Positions 37,783 to 50,292 are shown, numbered from the stretch's first letter. The stretch is 64,000 nt of DNA from Tolypocladium sp. Sup5 PDA-1 (GCA_000750105.3 JPHH03000009.1:248001-312000), one strand, 5' to 3'. Notes: generated by a model from the sequence alone, not told the origin. Numbers and translations are program-made.

Positions 37783-39455
37783 ATGGCAACTGAAGTGTTT
37801 GATGTTGTAGTCGTCGGCGGTGGTCCCATCGGGCTGTCGGCCGCCTATGAGGCGGCCAAAGAGGGCGCCAAGGTTGTGGTTCTCGAGCAGAACAACTTCT
37901 TCAACCAGGCAGGGAGCTCCAACGACCTGGCTCGCATGTTTCGAACCATGTAAGCTGCCTGTATCATTGTACCGAGAGCGGTGCGTGCCAACTAACGCAC
38001 TTGTCGACAGGTACACCGAAGACTTCATGGCCGACTTGGCCAAGGAGGCCATGGCCCTCTGGGATGCTCTCGAGAAGGACGCGGGCACCTCCCTCCGGTG
38101 GATGAGCGGCCTCCTCAACTTTGGCGACAAGGACTACGGCGGAGACACGCCAGAAGGTGCGTCGCAGCCGTTATGTGCTCAACACCTGCTTACCTGATTC
38201 GATATCTTACATACCGCTCTACAGGGACTTTGTTGGGGCCAGTAGAAAACCTGGATCGACTCGGCATGTCGTACCAAAAGCGTAGGCGCTTTGTCTAGAA
38301 CAATGTCCCTATTGAAAACAAAGACCCACTGACATTGTGTGCCAGTGACCGCAAGCGATATCGAGAACCGGTTTCCGTTCAAGGACTTGCCCTCAGAGTG
38401 GATCGGGCTTTTTGCACCAGACAACGGCGTGATAAATGTCCAGCTCCTCTTGAGGACCCTGCTTAGCCTGGCCAAGGCCTACGGAGCCGAGGCGAAGCAA
38501 CACACGCACGTGGAGTCAATCCGGCCCCCCGAAACACCCAGCGGCAGCCATAGCTGGGAGGTGAATACGATCCGGCATAACAAGGATCCCGTTGTCTACA
38601 AGACGAAGAAGATTGTCATCGCCTCCGGCGCTTATGTAAACCATGTGCTGAAGCCGAGCTTTGGTATCTCTCTCGATCTTGACATCTGGGAGATGGTGGC
38701 CAGTTACTTCAACTCAAACGCCGGGCCAGACGGCACCATATTCCCCAGTACGTATTCTTGATACTATCATTAGCCAAATCACTGACATTGTGATGAACGC
38801 AGGTATGTGGTTCCAGTTTGCTCCCGACAAGAACGGCAGGTCCCAGCTCTTCTACGGCTTTCCCACCGTGCCCTGGGGCCCTCCTAATGTCGCCCGTATT
38901 GCCGTCGATGCAGCGAGTCGGCGGATCAAAGACCCCAGCGAGCGGCTGACCAACGTCGTCAACTCGGATGACATTCGCGACACGCAGGACTTTATTCATC
39001 AACACGTAGTCGGCGTCGATTCGACAGTTCCAGCGTTCACACTGAGCTGCTTGCAGACAAACGTCTTTGGTGCGTATTCCACAAGGCTGTGGCACAGCAA
39101 TCTGATACGTTCACGAGTATGCTGATTTATACTTAATACAGATAACATGTTTGTTCTCGATTTTGTCCCAGAGGAGTATCTCTGTGGTGGACCCAAGGAC
39201 AGCGTGGTAGTCTTCACGGCCGGCTGGGCTATGAAGTTTGTGCCCATGCTAGGCAAGGCGCTGGCCGATATGGCTCTCCATGGACGGTCCAAATATGCGC
39301 TTGACGAGTTTGCAATCACTCGGAAGGATCCCAACACGGGCAAGGGTATCATCGTTGATGAGAGACAGAACCAACCTCTGAGCCGAAGCTCCTTTGTGTT
39401 TACGCAGCAGGCATCAGGCTCTTCCCTGAGAGGGCTTCACAACACAGGCAACTGA
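37783..39455 (+). CDS. FAD-dependent amine/sarcosine-type oxidase (DAO fold)
   Basis: Six exons (37783-37949, 38011-38156, 38225-38281, 38346-38747, 38803-39069, 39142-39455) give 450 residues. The FAD motif is at the very start (VVVVGGGPIGLSAAYEAAKEG, followed by Glu in VVLEQ). SSNDLARMFR matches the monomeric sarcosine oxidase / N-methyltryptophan oxidase / pipecolate oxidase group. CLQTNVFDNMFVLDFVP near the C-terminus contains the Cys that carries covalent flavin in that group, and TAGWAMKFVPMLGKALADMAL is the matching final flavin contact. Members oxidise secondary amines or cyclic amino acids to imines with peroxide release. Paired head-to-head with the L-amino-acid oxidase, it could act on the same amino-acid-derived amine. 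Intron lengths are 54-71 nt. Substrate not assigned. Confidence 0.88.
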
Positions 39456-39897
39456 GCTGTACAATCAGAGTATTACTATTCTTCTGTAGTATGGAATACG
39501 CTAGTCCTCTCTCGAGGACCATATCTGAAATTCTCGGTTAGCGTTTAGATTGAAATGACGCCGCAACAACAGATTTGCAACGGGGTTTTCACTCAACCGC
39601 AAGCCTCGCATCTCACGCGTGACAGCTTCTCTCTCTTGATAATAATGTGAAAAGTTGTCGTCTTGACTTGTGATTCCTTAGGCGTCGGGGTGACATCCTA
39701 ATGACACCTCCAGACAGATCACCATGTGGCGCGGCGACCCGTTGACTGAGAGCTGATCTTAACCTCCCACTTAAGACTCGGAGGCTATGCCAGCCCTTTC
39801 CGGCTCCTCCAATCTAAACACAGTGGAACTTTCCGGCCTCGCTGAGGCTGATAACTACCGGTCGCGCCATTGAGACACGGGTGATACACTATATCAC
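39456..39897. other. Intergenic, nothing recognised
   Basis: 442 bases between the oxidase stop and the kinase pseudogene. No feature seen. Confidence 0.5.
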
Positions 39898-40840
39898 CTA
39901 CTTCGGGCTTTGCGACTGCGAGTAATGGCAGCCTGTACTATCAAACCATGTCCGAATCTTGCTCGGAGCCGAGACATCATGCTCCCTCTCTGAAGTGGTA
40001 TGGTCCCCCATCTCCCCATCAATCCACTCCTGAGTTCCCCCTGCTTATAGTCAACTTGTCGCCAACTCTATGACACGAGCCAAAGTCAGCGATGGCCGGC
40101 ATCCCGGCCTCCGTGACTACAATGTTGGAGGGCTTGAGGTCATTGTGTGTCCAGCCCAGCGAGTGGAGGTGATGCACGGCCGACTCGAAAGCCTCATGAA
40201 GGCCACCGTGTCGACGGTGCCGTCCTCGCGCTCGAGGTAGTTTGCCAGGCTATGCGGATGTCGGTCCAGGATAATACCAGTGGCTCGGCCGCGCCGCATG
40301 CGGCAGCCGTGGTAACGAATGATGTTTGGATGTGGATTCTGCGAAAGCTCTTCCAATGACACAATATCATAACACAGAAATGCCTCAAGCTATCGTGTAC
40401 ACGTTCAAGGTGTGATAGTCAGGGCAGCTATTTGAACTGCATTTCTGTGTTGTGACATCGCGACACCCAAAGTCCGTGCCTCCTTCAGAAGCCCCTCTGG
40501 TAGGATTTACAGCCCGCCGTGCTCCTTGAAAAAGTCAAACAGGGAAAGGCCCGGTCGCTTGACATATATGCTCACCGGGATCATCTCCGGAGCTCGTGTC
40601 AGAGCATGCTTCGACGCTGGCCACGGCGGGAAGATGACACCGTCAGGGATGGGCTCCAGTGCCGACTCGAGTTCTTGAAACGAATGTCGTGTTTGCGGCG
40701 ACTCAGCCGGCCAAGTACAGGGCATGTTCCTCTCCGTCGGCGGCGCCAAACGTCGTAAACCTAAATTCCCCAGATCCCTCGTCAAACTCCTCAGAAACCA
40801 TAGCCAAGTCTTCCCACTTTGCGATCTGCTGGGGTGCCAT
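39898..40840 (-). pseudogene. Decayed protein-kinase-domain gene
   Basis: Read on the minus strand from an ATG at 40840 (MAPQQIAKWEDLAMVSEEF), the sequence keeps the order of a fungal kinase-like protein but across several frames. It contains FRFTTFGAADGEEHALYL, then FQELESALEPIPDGVIFPPW after a stop, HPNIIRYHGC, SLGWTHNDLKPSNIV (catalytic loop), AIADFGSC (DFG) and IDGEMGDHTTSEREHD. At least two frameshifts (near 40200 and 40015) and in-frame stops break it, and a 95-base foldback element interrupts it at 40364-40458. Kinases of this class are often duplicated and degraded in accessory regions. It is clearly non-functional as written. Confidence 0.75.
40364..40458. mobile_element. 95-bp foldback / MITE-like element inside the kinase pseudogene
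   Basis: Bases 40364-40383 and 40439-40458 are inverted copies of each other with 18 of 20 matches (core AACACAGAAATGC / GCATTTCTGTGTT), separated by 55 bases. The flanking sequence continues the kinase reading on both sides, so it looks like an insertion. No transposase and no clear target duplication. It could alternatively be a local hairpin-forming inversion. Confidence 0.5.
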
Positions 40841-43800
40841 ATTGGAGGCGGAGCTGCCGCGAACTCCCCCGCTTGGCCAGGGGCGTCGAATAGCTAAAAC
40901 TGGAGTGCCTGGGGGACGTGCGATATACACGTAGACAATATTCCCGCAGTGAAACTTGAGAGGTGGTCCGCGATGGTTGCTGAGACAGTTCCAGCCTGTG
41001 TTCAGGCGGCTCACCGCCAATTGTCGCCGCGGACGCGGCCCGTGAGCCGAACTAACATACGAATACACCGGGTACTGCAGATGCAGGATCTGCGACTGTG
41101 GTTCTATTGCAACAGCGCATTTTCCAGATCTACATCTATGCAATTCCTTCAATCACAGGTGTACCTTGTAATGGCAGCATGTTCAGCGCTTCCAGCAATG
41201 ATGAAGGTGTCGACCTTCATCTACCTGCTGTCGGCCAATTATATGATGACTCGCGCAAGGTCCTAGGCTACTTCGTAGGTACTCTTTGTTAGTGTCAAGC
41301 CCATATATACAAGTCGGAAGAAGTTAAACATGTTACGTTTGCGAAACATGTTACCCGGTATATCACTCAACTATGCAAGCTTCACTGGCACAGAACAGAG
41401 GTTGGAACAGCCTGTAGGGTAGGCATATGCGTCGAGAAGACATTCCGACATGGAGGTGTGACGCGTAAGCACATAGGCATAAGCAATGGGAACCGTCGGA
41501 GCCCAAAAGGGCCGAGGAGAGAGCCTGCCTTGGAACTTGCAATACCCTCGGTTGAAGAAGACATTGCCCGGCAAGGCTAGCCAGTCTGCGCCTCAATACG
41601 ACAAGCTGCGGCGTGCAACCCGCAGAACCAATGGTAAGCGATGACAAAAGCAGGCAGAGACGACTGCAATCCGTTTTTACGTTAGCCATCGGCCAAAGCT
41701 AGGGTCCAATTGCCCAGACCCTGTCGAGACGGCATGGACAGGTGACCGTCGGTGCGGACGTTCGGGACGTGGGCCAGAGATGGTTATTTTTAGAAGTTGG
41801 AGGGGCGGGACCTGGCACCAATCGGCTGCGACGTCAAGGATGACGCCCAGGGCTGTGGTGATCTGGTGTGAGATGCTAGCCTTGCTTGCATGACATGGAT
41901 GACGGGTCCGATGCCGCGAGTGTGCGCGATAACAATGTTGTTTGGCTGCTCAGACGGCGCTTAGGCATAAGAGGTGCCGGGGCTGGTTCGCCGGTTCTTC
42001 ATCGCGAGATGTTGGCGATGGGGTGGAGGTGGAGCCAGAGTCTGGAGAAGACGGCTCGGAGGTGTCAAACATGCGCAAGACATGGCCTGGCTGGTGTTTC
42101 GATCCGTCGAAAGCGCAAACTGGTAACGAGCGGTTTATACTACTAGACGAAGGAGAGGCGCCACACGTTGACAGATGTCCGGGCCGGGATGCAGCCGCCG
42201 GCAGAGGCAACAAGGTTGCAGCAGTCGGTGACGGCCTTCTAGAATAAACAGTCGCCAAACAACGCCAAGTGTGCCAACCGGGTAACTCTGGGCGCTTGTC
42301 GTGCGCGTGCTGTAAGCCGTGGGACGTGGTAGTGGTGGTGGTGGTGTGGTGGTGGATCTGAGATCAGGCATGGATGGTTTGCGTGGTATCCGTCACTGGA
42401 AATAGATCCCACGTGGAAGGGGAGACGTTTCGCGGCCATGCGGGACGCCGCGAAACACGCCAAGAGGAACAAAAGTGAGCCGCACTGCTTCACTTGATAT
42501 CGACGTTGCAGCCGCGGATGCGACAGCGTGTGCAGCAGTCAAGGGGGAGCGGCCATGAGGGACAAAACCAGCATCACCACCACCACGGTGGCACGCGGCG
42601 CCCCGTCGCTGGTGCGTCGAGCGTCGGGCCGGAGGGTACCTATCATTCCAGCGAAAAAGGCCCACAACAATGGATGCAGGAGAAGCAGACAAAGACAGAC
42701 GGCGTCCCGGAGAGGTGCATGAATGGGAGAATATGCGCGATTGGCGAGGCATGGACCGCGGGCAGGCTGGACCTTGGGAATAGGGCTGATCAGCCCAAGC
42801 TTGCAGCCTGCAGCTGAGGTCACTTGAGACAGGCCCGAGCCCGCGGGTTGTTTAATTGCCGTATCAAGGGAGAAAAGGGAACAAACGGACGGACTCGAGC
42901 GTCGGCCCACGGTCCATTTGCTCTCTCGCGCGCTTCACCTCTGCCTCATCTTACTGTAGTGCTCGTCGTGGTCGTCGCCAAAACACCACACCCGCCGGAG
43001 CTGGGATATATCGCGACGTCGCCCCACCGCTGCGCGTCAAACCCTTGTCCTGCGGGTGACACAAGGGCACAAGGGCACAAGGGCCCGAGTGCGTGCATTT
43101 CTAAGCGCGATGCGTGCGATGTGTGCTCCGACACGGCGAAGACGCAGTCGTAATCCTCCCCGGATACTCCCTAGTGCCGGTCGGTTCGTCAACGGCGTTT
43201 CGTGACTCGTGGCTCGTCTACACAGCCTCGAGGATGATGCGGCGTCTGCTTGTATTCGCTGACGGAGCCGGCGAGGAGCCACAGCGACGGAGACAGACAC
43301 GGAGACGGAGACAGGGTTATGTTGGATGATGCCTGAGGCCAGTTTGTTTTGTCCGTCTGTTGATTTTGATTCCGTCCCCAACGGAGCAGCCCAGTCGGGC
43401 CTTCCGCTTGTACCGTCAAGGTAGGTCGCCTCTGTTGGTGCGGGAAGGTCCCAAAGAATTCTTTACCCCCGGTTTGGCATCGCAGAGTGGAATGGAACCG
43501 CAATTGGCGACGGAGAAAGAGACAAGAACAAGACAGGAACCCCGGCCTAGATTGTGCGATACAATGGCCACCGATTGTGCTCACTACTGCGCGACAGCGA
43601 CGACGAGACAGACGACAGGCGAGACATGGATGCGAGATGCGCTCCCAAGCTCCGCCGAATGACACGTTGGATGGTCCCCCATCAAGCCACACACGCCAGC
43701 CCGCGGGACGGCAGGCAAGTATCTCGAGTGGGCCCGTGGGTCCCGCTAGTAACCGGTACAGGTCTCGCTGTAGCGCGCAGTACCGAAACGGTGGCGCCGC

Positions 43801-44911
43801 CCTAGCCCACATCTCGGGTACCCCCCGATAAGACACCACTCTCCCTCCCTGGCGCGTCCCCTCCCTTGCGAGTTAGCTGTGACCCGGCCCTTGTCCGTTT
43901 GTTCGTTTGGCCCGCCGCAGCAGCGCCGCAGCACGGCAGCCTCCAAGCAACTAAGGGCTCTCGTCGTCTCCAAAAGGCTTCCAGGCTCTCCTCCTCCACC
44001 TCGCCGCCCACCGTCCGCCTCCAACCAACCAACCATCCATCCAGCCTCGAACCCACCCCGTCCAGTCCTCGCTCGCTCGCGGGTCCTCCACCCTCCCGCC
44101 CTCTTCTCTCCCGTCTCCTCCTAAGCCTCTCTCATGCTTTTTTCCTTCCCTCCCCTCCCCCTTCCAGACTGAACACGATCTTTGGTCCTATTATTAGAAG
44201 TTTCCCAACGCCAGATTCAGCCCCATCGTGCCTGCACGAGCTCCTGCGCCAACACCGAATAGACACCAGGCCTGCTTTTGCATCGAGCTGCCTGCTTTTC
44301 GGCGCTCCAGGTACCGACGCTGACACCGTTGCCGTTGCCGGTGGTGCGCCCCGTTGCACGCGGCTGCGCTGCGCTTCGTTGATCGTTCGCTACCTGCGGC
44401 GTCATAACCTCCAGTGCGCTGCTGCACCTCTGACTGCCCACGAACGGCCGACCAAACGAACCACCAGTCCTTGGCGCGTTCGCATCCGTCGGAGCTTCGG
44501 TCCGGGCCCAAGTTCATCTTTAAGCATCCTTGATCCTCCTGCCCGCCCTTGACTGGTGTTGGACGTGTTCAACTGTGTTTCATTTTCGCCACTTTTCCGG
44601 CCCATCTCAACGGCAGCCAACACGGCTCACGACCACGACCACGACCACCCACTCGTTCGACACAACACCACACGCGACCGCCAACGCTGTCGACTGCGTA
44701 CTGACCTGGTCCTCGACGGCCCCAACGCCACCAGCACCGAGGCGCCGCGACGACCAACGAGCTTCTTGCTTGCCCGTCGAATATTCCGTCGTCCGGTCGA
44801 CGACGCTCGACGACAAGGACCGCCGTCTCCCGTCGCGCCCTTGCGTCCTGCCCGCGACTCCTCCAATCTTCCCCCGAGCCGCGACCATCCCGCGGCGCAA
44901 ACAAGGTAAAC
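40841..44911. other. Long GC-rich intergenic region and leader of the MADS-box gene
   Basis: 4.1 kb with many short open frames on both strands but none with recognisable domains. Simple repeats are a GTG-rich tract (about 42326-42357), a tandem ACAAGGGC unit (about 43064-43085) and a GACGGAGACA-type tract (about 43287-43315). From about 43850 the sequence is strongly C/T-rich, as in long fungal 5' leaders, up to the MADS-box ATG. Base composition rises in GC from here on. Confidence 0.5.
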
Positions 44912-46965
44912 ATGGGCCGCAGAAAGATTGAGATCAAGGCCATCAAAGATGACCGAAACCGCTCGGTGTACGTTCTGTCCTGGCTGCGCTTGCGCCGCAC
45001 TCCCCGGTCGTCTCGCCGTAACTGACTGACCTCTTCTCGCGCAGAACGTTTCTTAAACGAAAGGGCGGCCTGTTTAAAAAGGCACACGAGCTCTCCGTCC
45101 TGTGTTCGGTCGATGTCGCCGTCTTCATCTTCGGCAACAACAAGAAGCTCTACGAATACTCATCGTCCGACATGCACGAGCTCATTGCGAGGCATCAATG
45201 TGTAAGTCCAACCCGGCGGCGTGCAGTGCCCTTTTCTCAGCCGTGAATGCGCTACAAGGCATATACTAACTCGCTCCAGCATGGCGGCATCAACGAGCAC
45301 AAAGGCCCCTCCGATTTCAACGGCGGCAACGACGAAGACGAGGACGAGGACGGCGATGCTACCCCTCCACGCGCACCCGAGGCTGGTGTCGAGCCCCAGA
45401 TGATGCCTCCCCAGTTCCACGGCCAGCAACCGCCGTTCTCCCAGATCCTCCGCCACCATACTCCCTCGGCGTCGCCTCCTATTGCCAACGGCGTCCCGTT
45501 CCAGGGTCACCCAGCCCACCACCGCCCCCGTGGCGCCACGCCGCAGCCGCCCATGGGATCTCGCCCCAGCTCCAGGAATGACGGGCGGCGTCTGGGTCCC
45601 AACATGGTTCCTCAGTCCGTGGGGTCTCATGGACCGCACGGGCCTCACCCTGGCATCACTTACATGCCGACTCCGCCCATATACAACCCTCCTGCGAATC
45701 AACCCGGCATGATGCCCCAGCACGGCGGCCAGTACTCGTACCCGCCTCAGCATCAGCCTTACATGGAAGACAGACGACCTTCGGCGCCTCCGGGCTATAC
45801 AACGCAGCCTCCTCCCCATCCTGTTCCCGCCGCGACTCGCACGGTACCGTCACCGCCTCAGGCAAACAACCAACACCATCCCCCGCATCCCGTGCCTCAC
45901 ATTTCCCCTCCCCCTCCGCATCCCGGACACGAGCGGCGAGACCCACAACCTCCTCCGCCGGTGGAACCAAAGACGGAACCCTCTGACCGGCAGCAGCCCC
46001 CTTTGCTACACACGGACCCGGCGATCAAGAAGCTGCCTCAGCGCAAATCTCACAGCATATTCACACCAATTGAGGAGAATCGGTCCATCCTCTCCCAGCA
46101 CTTGGCCTCCTTTGCTGCCGAGCCACAGGCTGCCAAGGGCGAGTCTGGCCAGCCAGCCGGAGCGAATCGTTCTCAGTCAGCCGACCCCGGGGCCTCACGC
46201 AATGGAGCTCCTACGTCGCCTCAGCTGAAACGTTCAAGCACGCAGAGCAGTCATGACAAGGGCCGCAACCCTTCAGTGTCCTCTGGCCCTGAGACCACTT
46301 TCACGCCGCCGTCACGATCGAGCAGCCTGAAGCTGGGTGGACCAGTCGGCGGTACGCGACCAAGAGGGCCGCGCCTCACTGTGCAGATCCCCGATGGTGG
46401 CTCAGAACCTGGCAGCGCTACCGGAGAGTCCAATTCACCTCACAATCGCTCGGCCATTACTCCGACGCATGTGCCGCAGCGGCACAACTCTCACTCGTCT
46501 GTCGTCCTCCCGCCGCCCTCACCGTCGGCTTCGGCGTTGCTTTCGGCGGGTGCTACGGGGCCACCAAACCCCTTTGCGCGACCGCCGCCCCAGCAAAACG
46601 TCAATGGCGACACCCCCGTGTCCGCGCTGCCATCCCGCTTCCTCAACAACGAACTGCTCCCTAGCCCCAGCAGCTTCTACCCAGACTGGAACTTTCGTGG
46701 GAGCGACAGCAACACACTGCCGAGCCCCCTGAACTTTGCTACGCCCGTTGTTGGCACCGGGCCGAGCTTCCTACGCGACGACGGCCACAGGAGCCCCGGT
46801 AACACGGCTGCGCCGGGGGGCGCCACTGCCAACAGCGGCAGCCACGCGGGCCCGAACCAGTCGGGTCCAATGAAGCGCAAGTCGCCCGACTACGGACCGA
46901 GCAGCCAGGGCGAAGGCCACGCGGTGCCAAATGAGCCCAAGAGGGTCAAGGTCGATTACGCATAA
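44912..46965 (+). CDS. rlmA: MADS-box transcription factor, Rlm1/Mef2 type
   Basis: Three exons (44912-44967, 45045-45201, 45280-46965) give 632 residues. The MADS domain (residues 1 to about 60) starts MGRRKIEI and continues, across the first intron, through FLKRKGGLFKKAHELSVLC, VAVFIFGNNKKLYEYSS and MHELIARHQ. MEF2/Rlm1-type identity follows from the MGRRKIEI opening and the YEYSSSDM end. An acidic run follows, then a long proline/histidine/glutamine/serine-rich disordered tail ending in a basic PMKRKSPDY / EPKRVKVDY nuclear-signal-like segment. Rlm1-type factors act below the cell-wall-integrity MAP kinase in fungi; many SP/TP sites in the tail are compatible with that. Both introns interrupt the N-terminal region. 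It is a core gene unrelated to the metabolite cluster. The symbol follows the Aspergillus name for the orthologous class. Confidence 0.9.
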
Positions 46966-47715
46966 GGCGGTTTTCTTCTTCTTTCTGGCTTACCTTCCTT
47001 CTTTCATATTCTTGGGTCATGCAGCTATGACCCATGCCACTGATACCCTTTAGTCCATGCCAATGGCATCCTTTTTGTTTATATTGCTCAGTGCAATCTC
47101 ATCTTTGGCGAGGCAGTGGAAGCCTTCGCCTTGTCATATGGTATCTTGAGTGACGTCTTGTCATGACTTGAGTTGGGCACCTGGTCTTCGAGTTGCGATA
47201 TCCAGAAGGCTCCTGTGTTGGGGGCGGGCTGTGGCCCAGTCTATCTGTTCGGGAAGGGTATTTTGTGTGACGTTTGCGGATTGACATGGGCTTTGGTACT
47301 TCGTAGAGGCATCGGGATCTGGAGTGGGGCTTTTGGCCATGCGGACGCATTGGAGAACGGGCTCTGATCTGAGGGCCGTGGTAATGGATGAGAGGCGTTT
47401 TGGCGTATTGCATGTTGAACATTGAGTTAGAACGGGCATTATGGGCTGGGTGCCGCGACTTGGACGAATGTAAAAGCAGATGGGCTGTTCAATTTATTTC
47501 TGGAAATTCTTGTGCTGTGAATGTGTGACATGCATGTACGAATACCGGGTCTAGATCCAAGATCATCCGTCGCTGAGAAGTCCGCTGTCGTGAAATGATA
47601 ACCCGCCCCAACCTTGCTACCCTATACCAGTCAAGCTTCATCTGGTGCAACTCATCATCCGTCATCATGCGAGCGTCTATTATCATACATCTTGTGTAAT
47701 ACAGGTGTATCAAGC
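46966..47715. other. Intergenic, convergent 3' flanks
   Basis: 750 bases between the MADS-box stop and the 3' end of the FAS1 gene. No feature recognised. Confidence 0.5.
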
Positions 47716-48386
47716 TCAAGTATAATTCAGTACCCCTTTCAGGATCCACTAGACAGAAGACTCGAATATCAGTACTTCAGTGCTGGGTATCACGATTGTA
47801 TTCGGAGTGAGAACGCAAGACTTACTACCTCCCCGTTGGCAACCTGGCTCGCCACCTTCTCAACCTCGACCTCATCTGGCATAATTATCCTCTTCCCGCC
47901 CCTCTCCTCCCACCACACCTCCCGCCCGCCCACCGTCTTCGCCCGCTCGCCCTGCGGCCAGGGACTCCGCGCGACGAGGTGTCCCTCGACGAAGCGCCGC
48001 AGGTTCTGGTTGGCGCGGTCCTCACCGCCGGAGCCGTCGTACGCCTGCGCGCCGTACGCGGCGTAGTCGAGCGCCTGCTCCCAGGGCTTTCGCGGGAGGG
48101 CCTCGACGGCCGAGTTGAGTGGCGCGAGGACGGTGGTGTTGGTGGCTAGGTCGGCGAGGAGGGAGGCCGTGGAGGCGTGCAGGCGGGTGAAGGAGGAGAA
48201 GGACGTGAGGGAGCGTTGGGTGCCGAGGATGTCGGCGAGTGGGACGGAGCTGGGTCCGGAGCCGGACCCGGGTGGAGGCATGGCGGGGAGGGGACGGGCG
48301 ACGATTGGGACCTGGATCGGGGCGGCGGGGTCGGCGGCGACGGAGGAGGAGAGGGTAGCGAGGAGGAGGATGCGCAGGGACTTCAT
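47716..48386 (-). CDS. Secreted FAS1 (fasciclin) domain protein
   Basis: Two exons, 47826-48386 and 47716-47748, with a 77 nt intron give 197 residues. The ATG at 48386 begins a signal peptide (MKSLRILLLATLSSSVAA). A proline-rich linker precedes one FAS1 domain: SLLADLATNTTVLAPLNSAVEALP is the first conserved FAS1 block, LRRFVEGHLVA the middle and VASQVANGEVWILKGVL the last. The final block ends in the tiny 33-base exon, found because the open frame otherwise stops short of the conserved end. FAS1 proteins mediate adhesion or act at the cell wall or vacuole. No GPI signal is visible. The upstream frame to 48485 is not used. Role unknown. Confidence 0.85.
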
Positions 48387-50292
48387 GGCCCGTTGCGGGA
48401 TTTTGAATAGGTGAGGCGTTACTGGTGTATGATGTGTGATGTTGGGAGAGCGAGATGGACGGTGTTGGGTCGTGATGCGATGCAAGGACGGACGACGACG
48501 TCACTGGCGGGCAGGTTGACGTTGCCTAATTAGGTAATCTGCGGCGAACAACGCTCCTGCTGGAATATCGAGTGAGGAACGTGACTGGTCACGAGACCTG
48601 TCTGGCTTCCTAGCTCTAGCCGTTACGGTCGGTACGGCTGCCGGCGACGCTGTGGTTGGTGGAATCGGAATCAACCGTCGGATATATAACCGCTGCTCAA
48701 GGAGACGGATATTGCTTGACGGTTATTGCTCGACGGCTATTGCTTTCATCAACAACTCGCATCGCAGTACGCTCGTACGTTGAATGGAAGATGAGTGGGA
48801 TGTCGCGGGCCGGTGCCGGTGGTCGATGCCGCTGGGTGTGTGGTCCGTACCTCCGTCCTAGCCGGACACATGCTCACCAGCGGCCCCGGATTCCACGACC
48901 CCAAATATTCCAAGGCTATGCTTGATCCAAGCAAGACCCCGAGCCTGCGTAGTCAGCAGGAGGATTATTCAATTCAAATCAATCAATCATGCGGCTGGTC
49001 CCGTGGTTTTACGTCGCAGGCGCATCACATGTGAAAATGGGCTCACGAGGGAAAGAAGCCTTTGGGAGGGAGAGCCAATAGGCGCGGCCGGAAACGCGCT
49101 CACCAAAAGCACGGGCGGTCATCTGACTGTGGGGTACTTTGGGGTATGCGCTGGATGCGCCAGATTCACATGTCAGTGCCTGGCTGTGCCCCTGGGGTAA
49201 CATACGTATGACGGAGAGCGAAAGCATGTGGGCGTACGGATTAACATGCTTGAATCCTTGGTTTCATATGGTGAGGACGGCCATTTTCTAGGACGGCCAC
49301 GGTTTTATGGTCTTGAGAGATGCAGATGCTGGAGCGGGCAGGGAGCCGCATCATCGCAGCCTCGGTACATTGCACGGCGAGGCAGCCTGCATCCTGCCGC
49401 TCGGCGTGGCTTCCGTTCGAAAGCCCAGACAAGCACGCAAGACGGCGTCCTGGCTGGGCTGCCGGATATCTTTCACGAGCCGCGCGTGGTGTCCCCTTTT
49501 ATCCTCGCTTCGTCTGGGTGATGTCGGCGCAAGAGCCGGGCGACGGCGGAACTGGTGTGGCCGTAGCCGGCTACCTGCTGCAGCGCACCCCACAGCCCAC
49601 GAGCGGAATTGCCGACGGGTGTCTATGTACCGGCCAGGCCTGGGGAACAGAGGCTGGTTAATCAAGAGCAAAGGGGACATTCAGGTAGCCGACTCGGTGC
49701 GGAAAGGGATACGTACCTTGGTCTATTTCCACCAGGCAACCCCTAGTTTGTTGTCTGCTTGTCCCGAAGACGGAGTTGTTTGCTGCGTGAGACAGGCGAA
49801 GCCGGCGTTGACATCACCACTAGCCGGCACTCCGGAGTCCCCTGTGGGGGACTTGGCCTCCAGTGGTTGCTCCAGCACCATTAGCGCATCGGCGGGTCCC
49901 CTCCAGTGGCAACTCTCGCCGCCCACCCCCGAGTCTGGTTGGCTGGGCTGGCCTATTGCAGCCCGGGCAACTGCGATGAACGAGCGTCCGCGAGTGGGAG
50001 AGGCAGGAGCCACCCACCCGCAATTGACCTCGGCTGTCTGGCCTCGGTGGGCTGGCTCCTGGTCTCCCTGTCCTCGGCGCGAGCATTCCTCGACTATTCT
50101 TAAAACTCCATATCCTCGGGGCTCGACTCTCTCTCGTCATCCTTCCCTCCTTTCCATCAACAACGTATACCCTTTCTTCTTTCTTCTCTCTCCCTTCGCT
50201 CCCGCTTCTTCCCCGGCGCGAGCGCAGAAGACTCATCGTCGTTCGCCCTTCCGCCTCCTCACACTCCGCTTCCATCACAAGCGTCAGACGCA
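48387..50292. other. Divergent intergenic region, no gene recognised
   Basis: 1.9 kb between the FAS1 gene and fumarate reductase, with overlapping open frames in several phases but no recognisable protein. The last ~190 bases are C/T-rich leader sequence before the fumarate reductase ATG. Confidence 0.5.
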
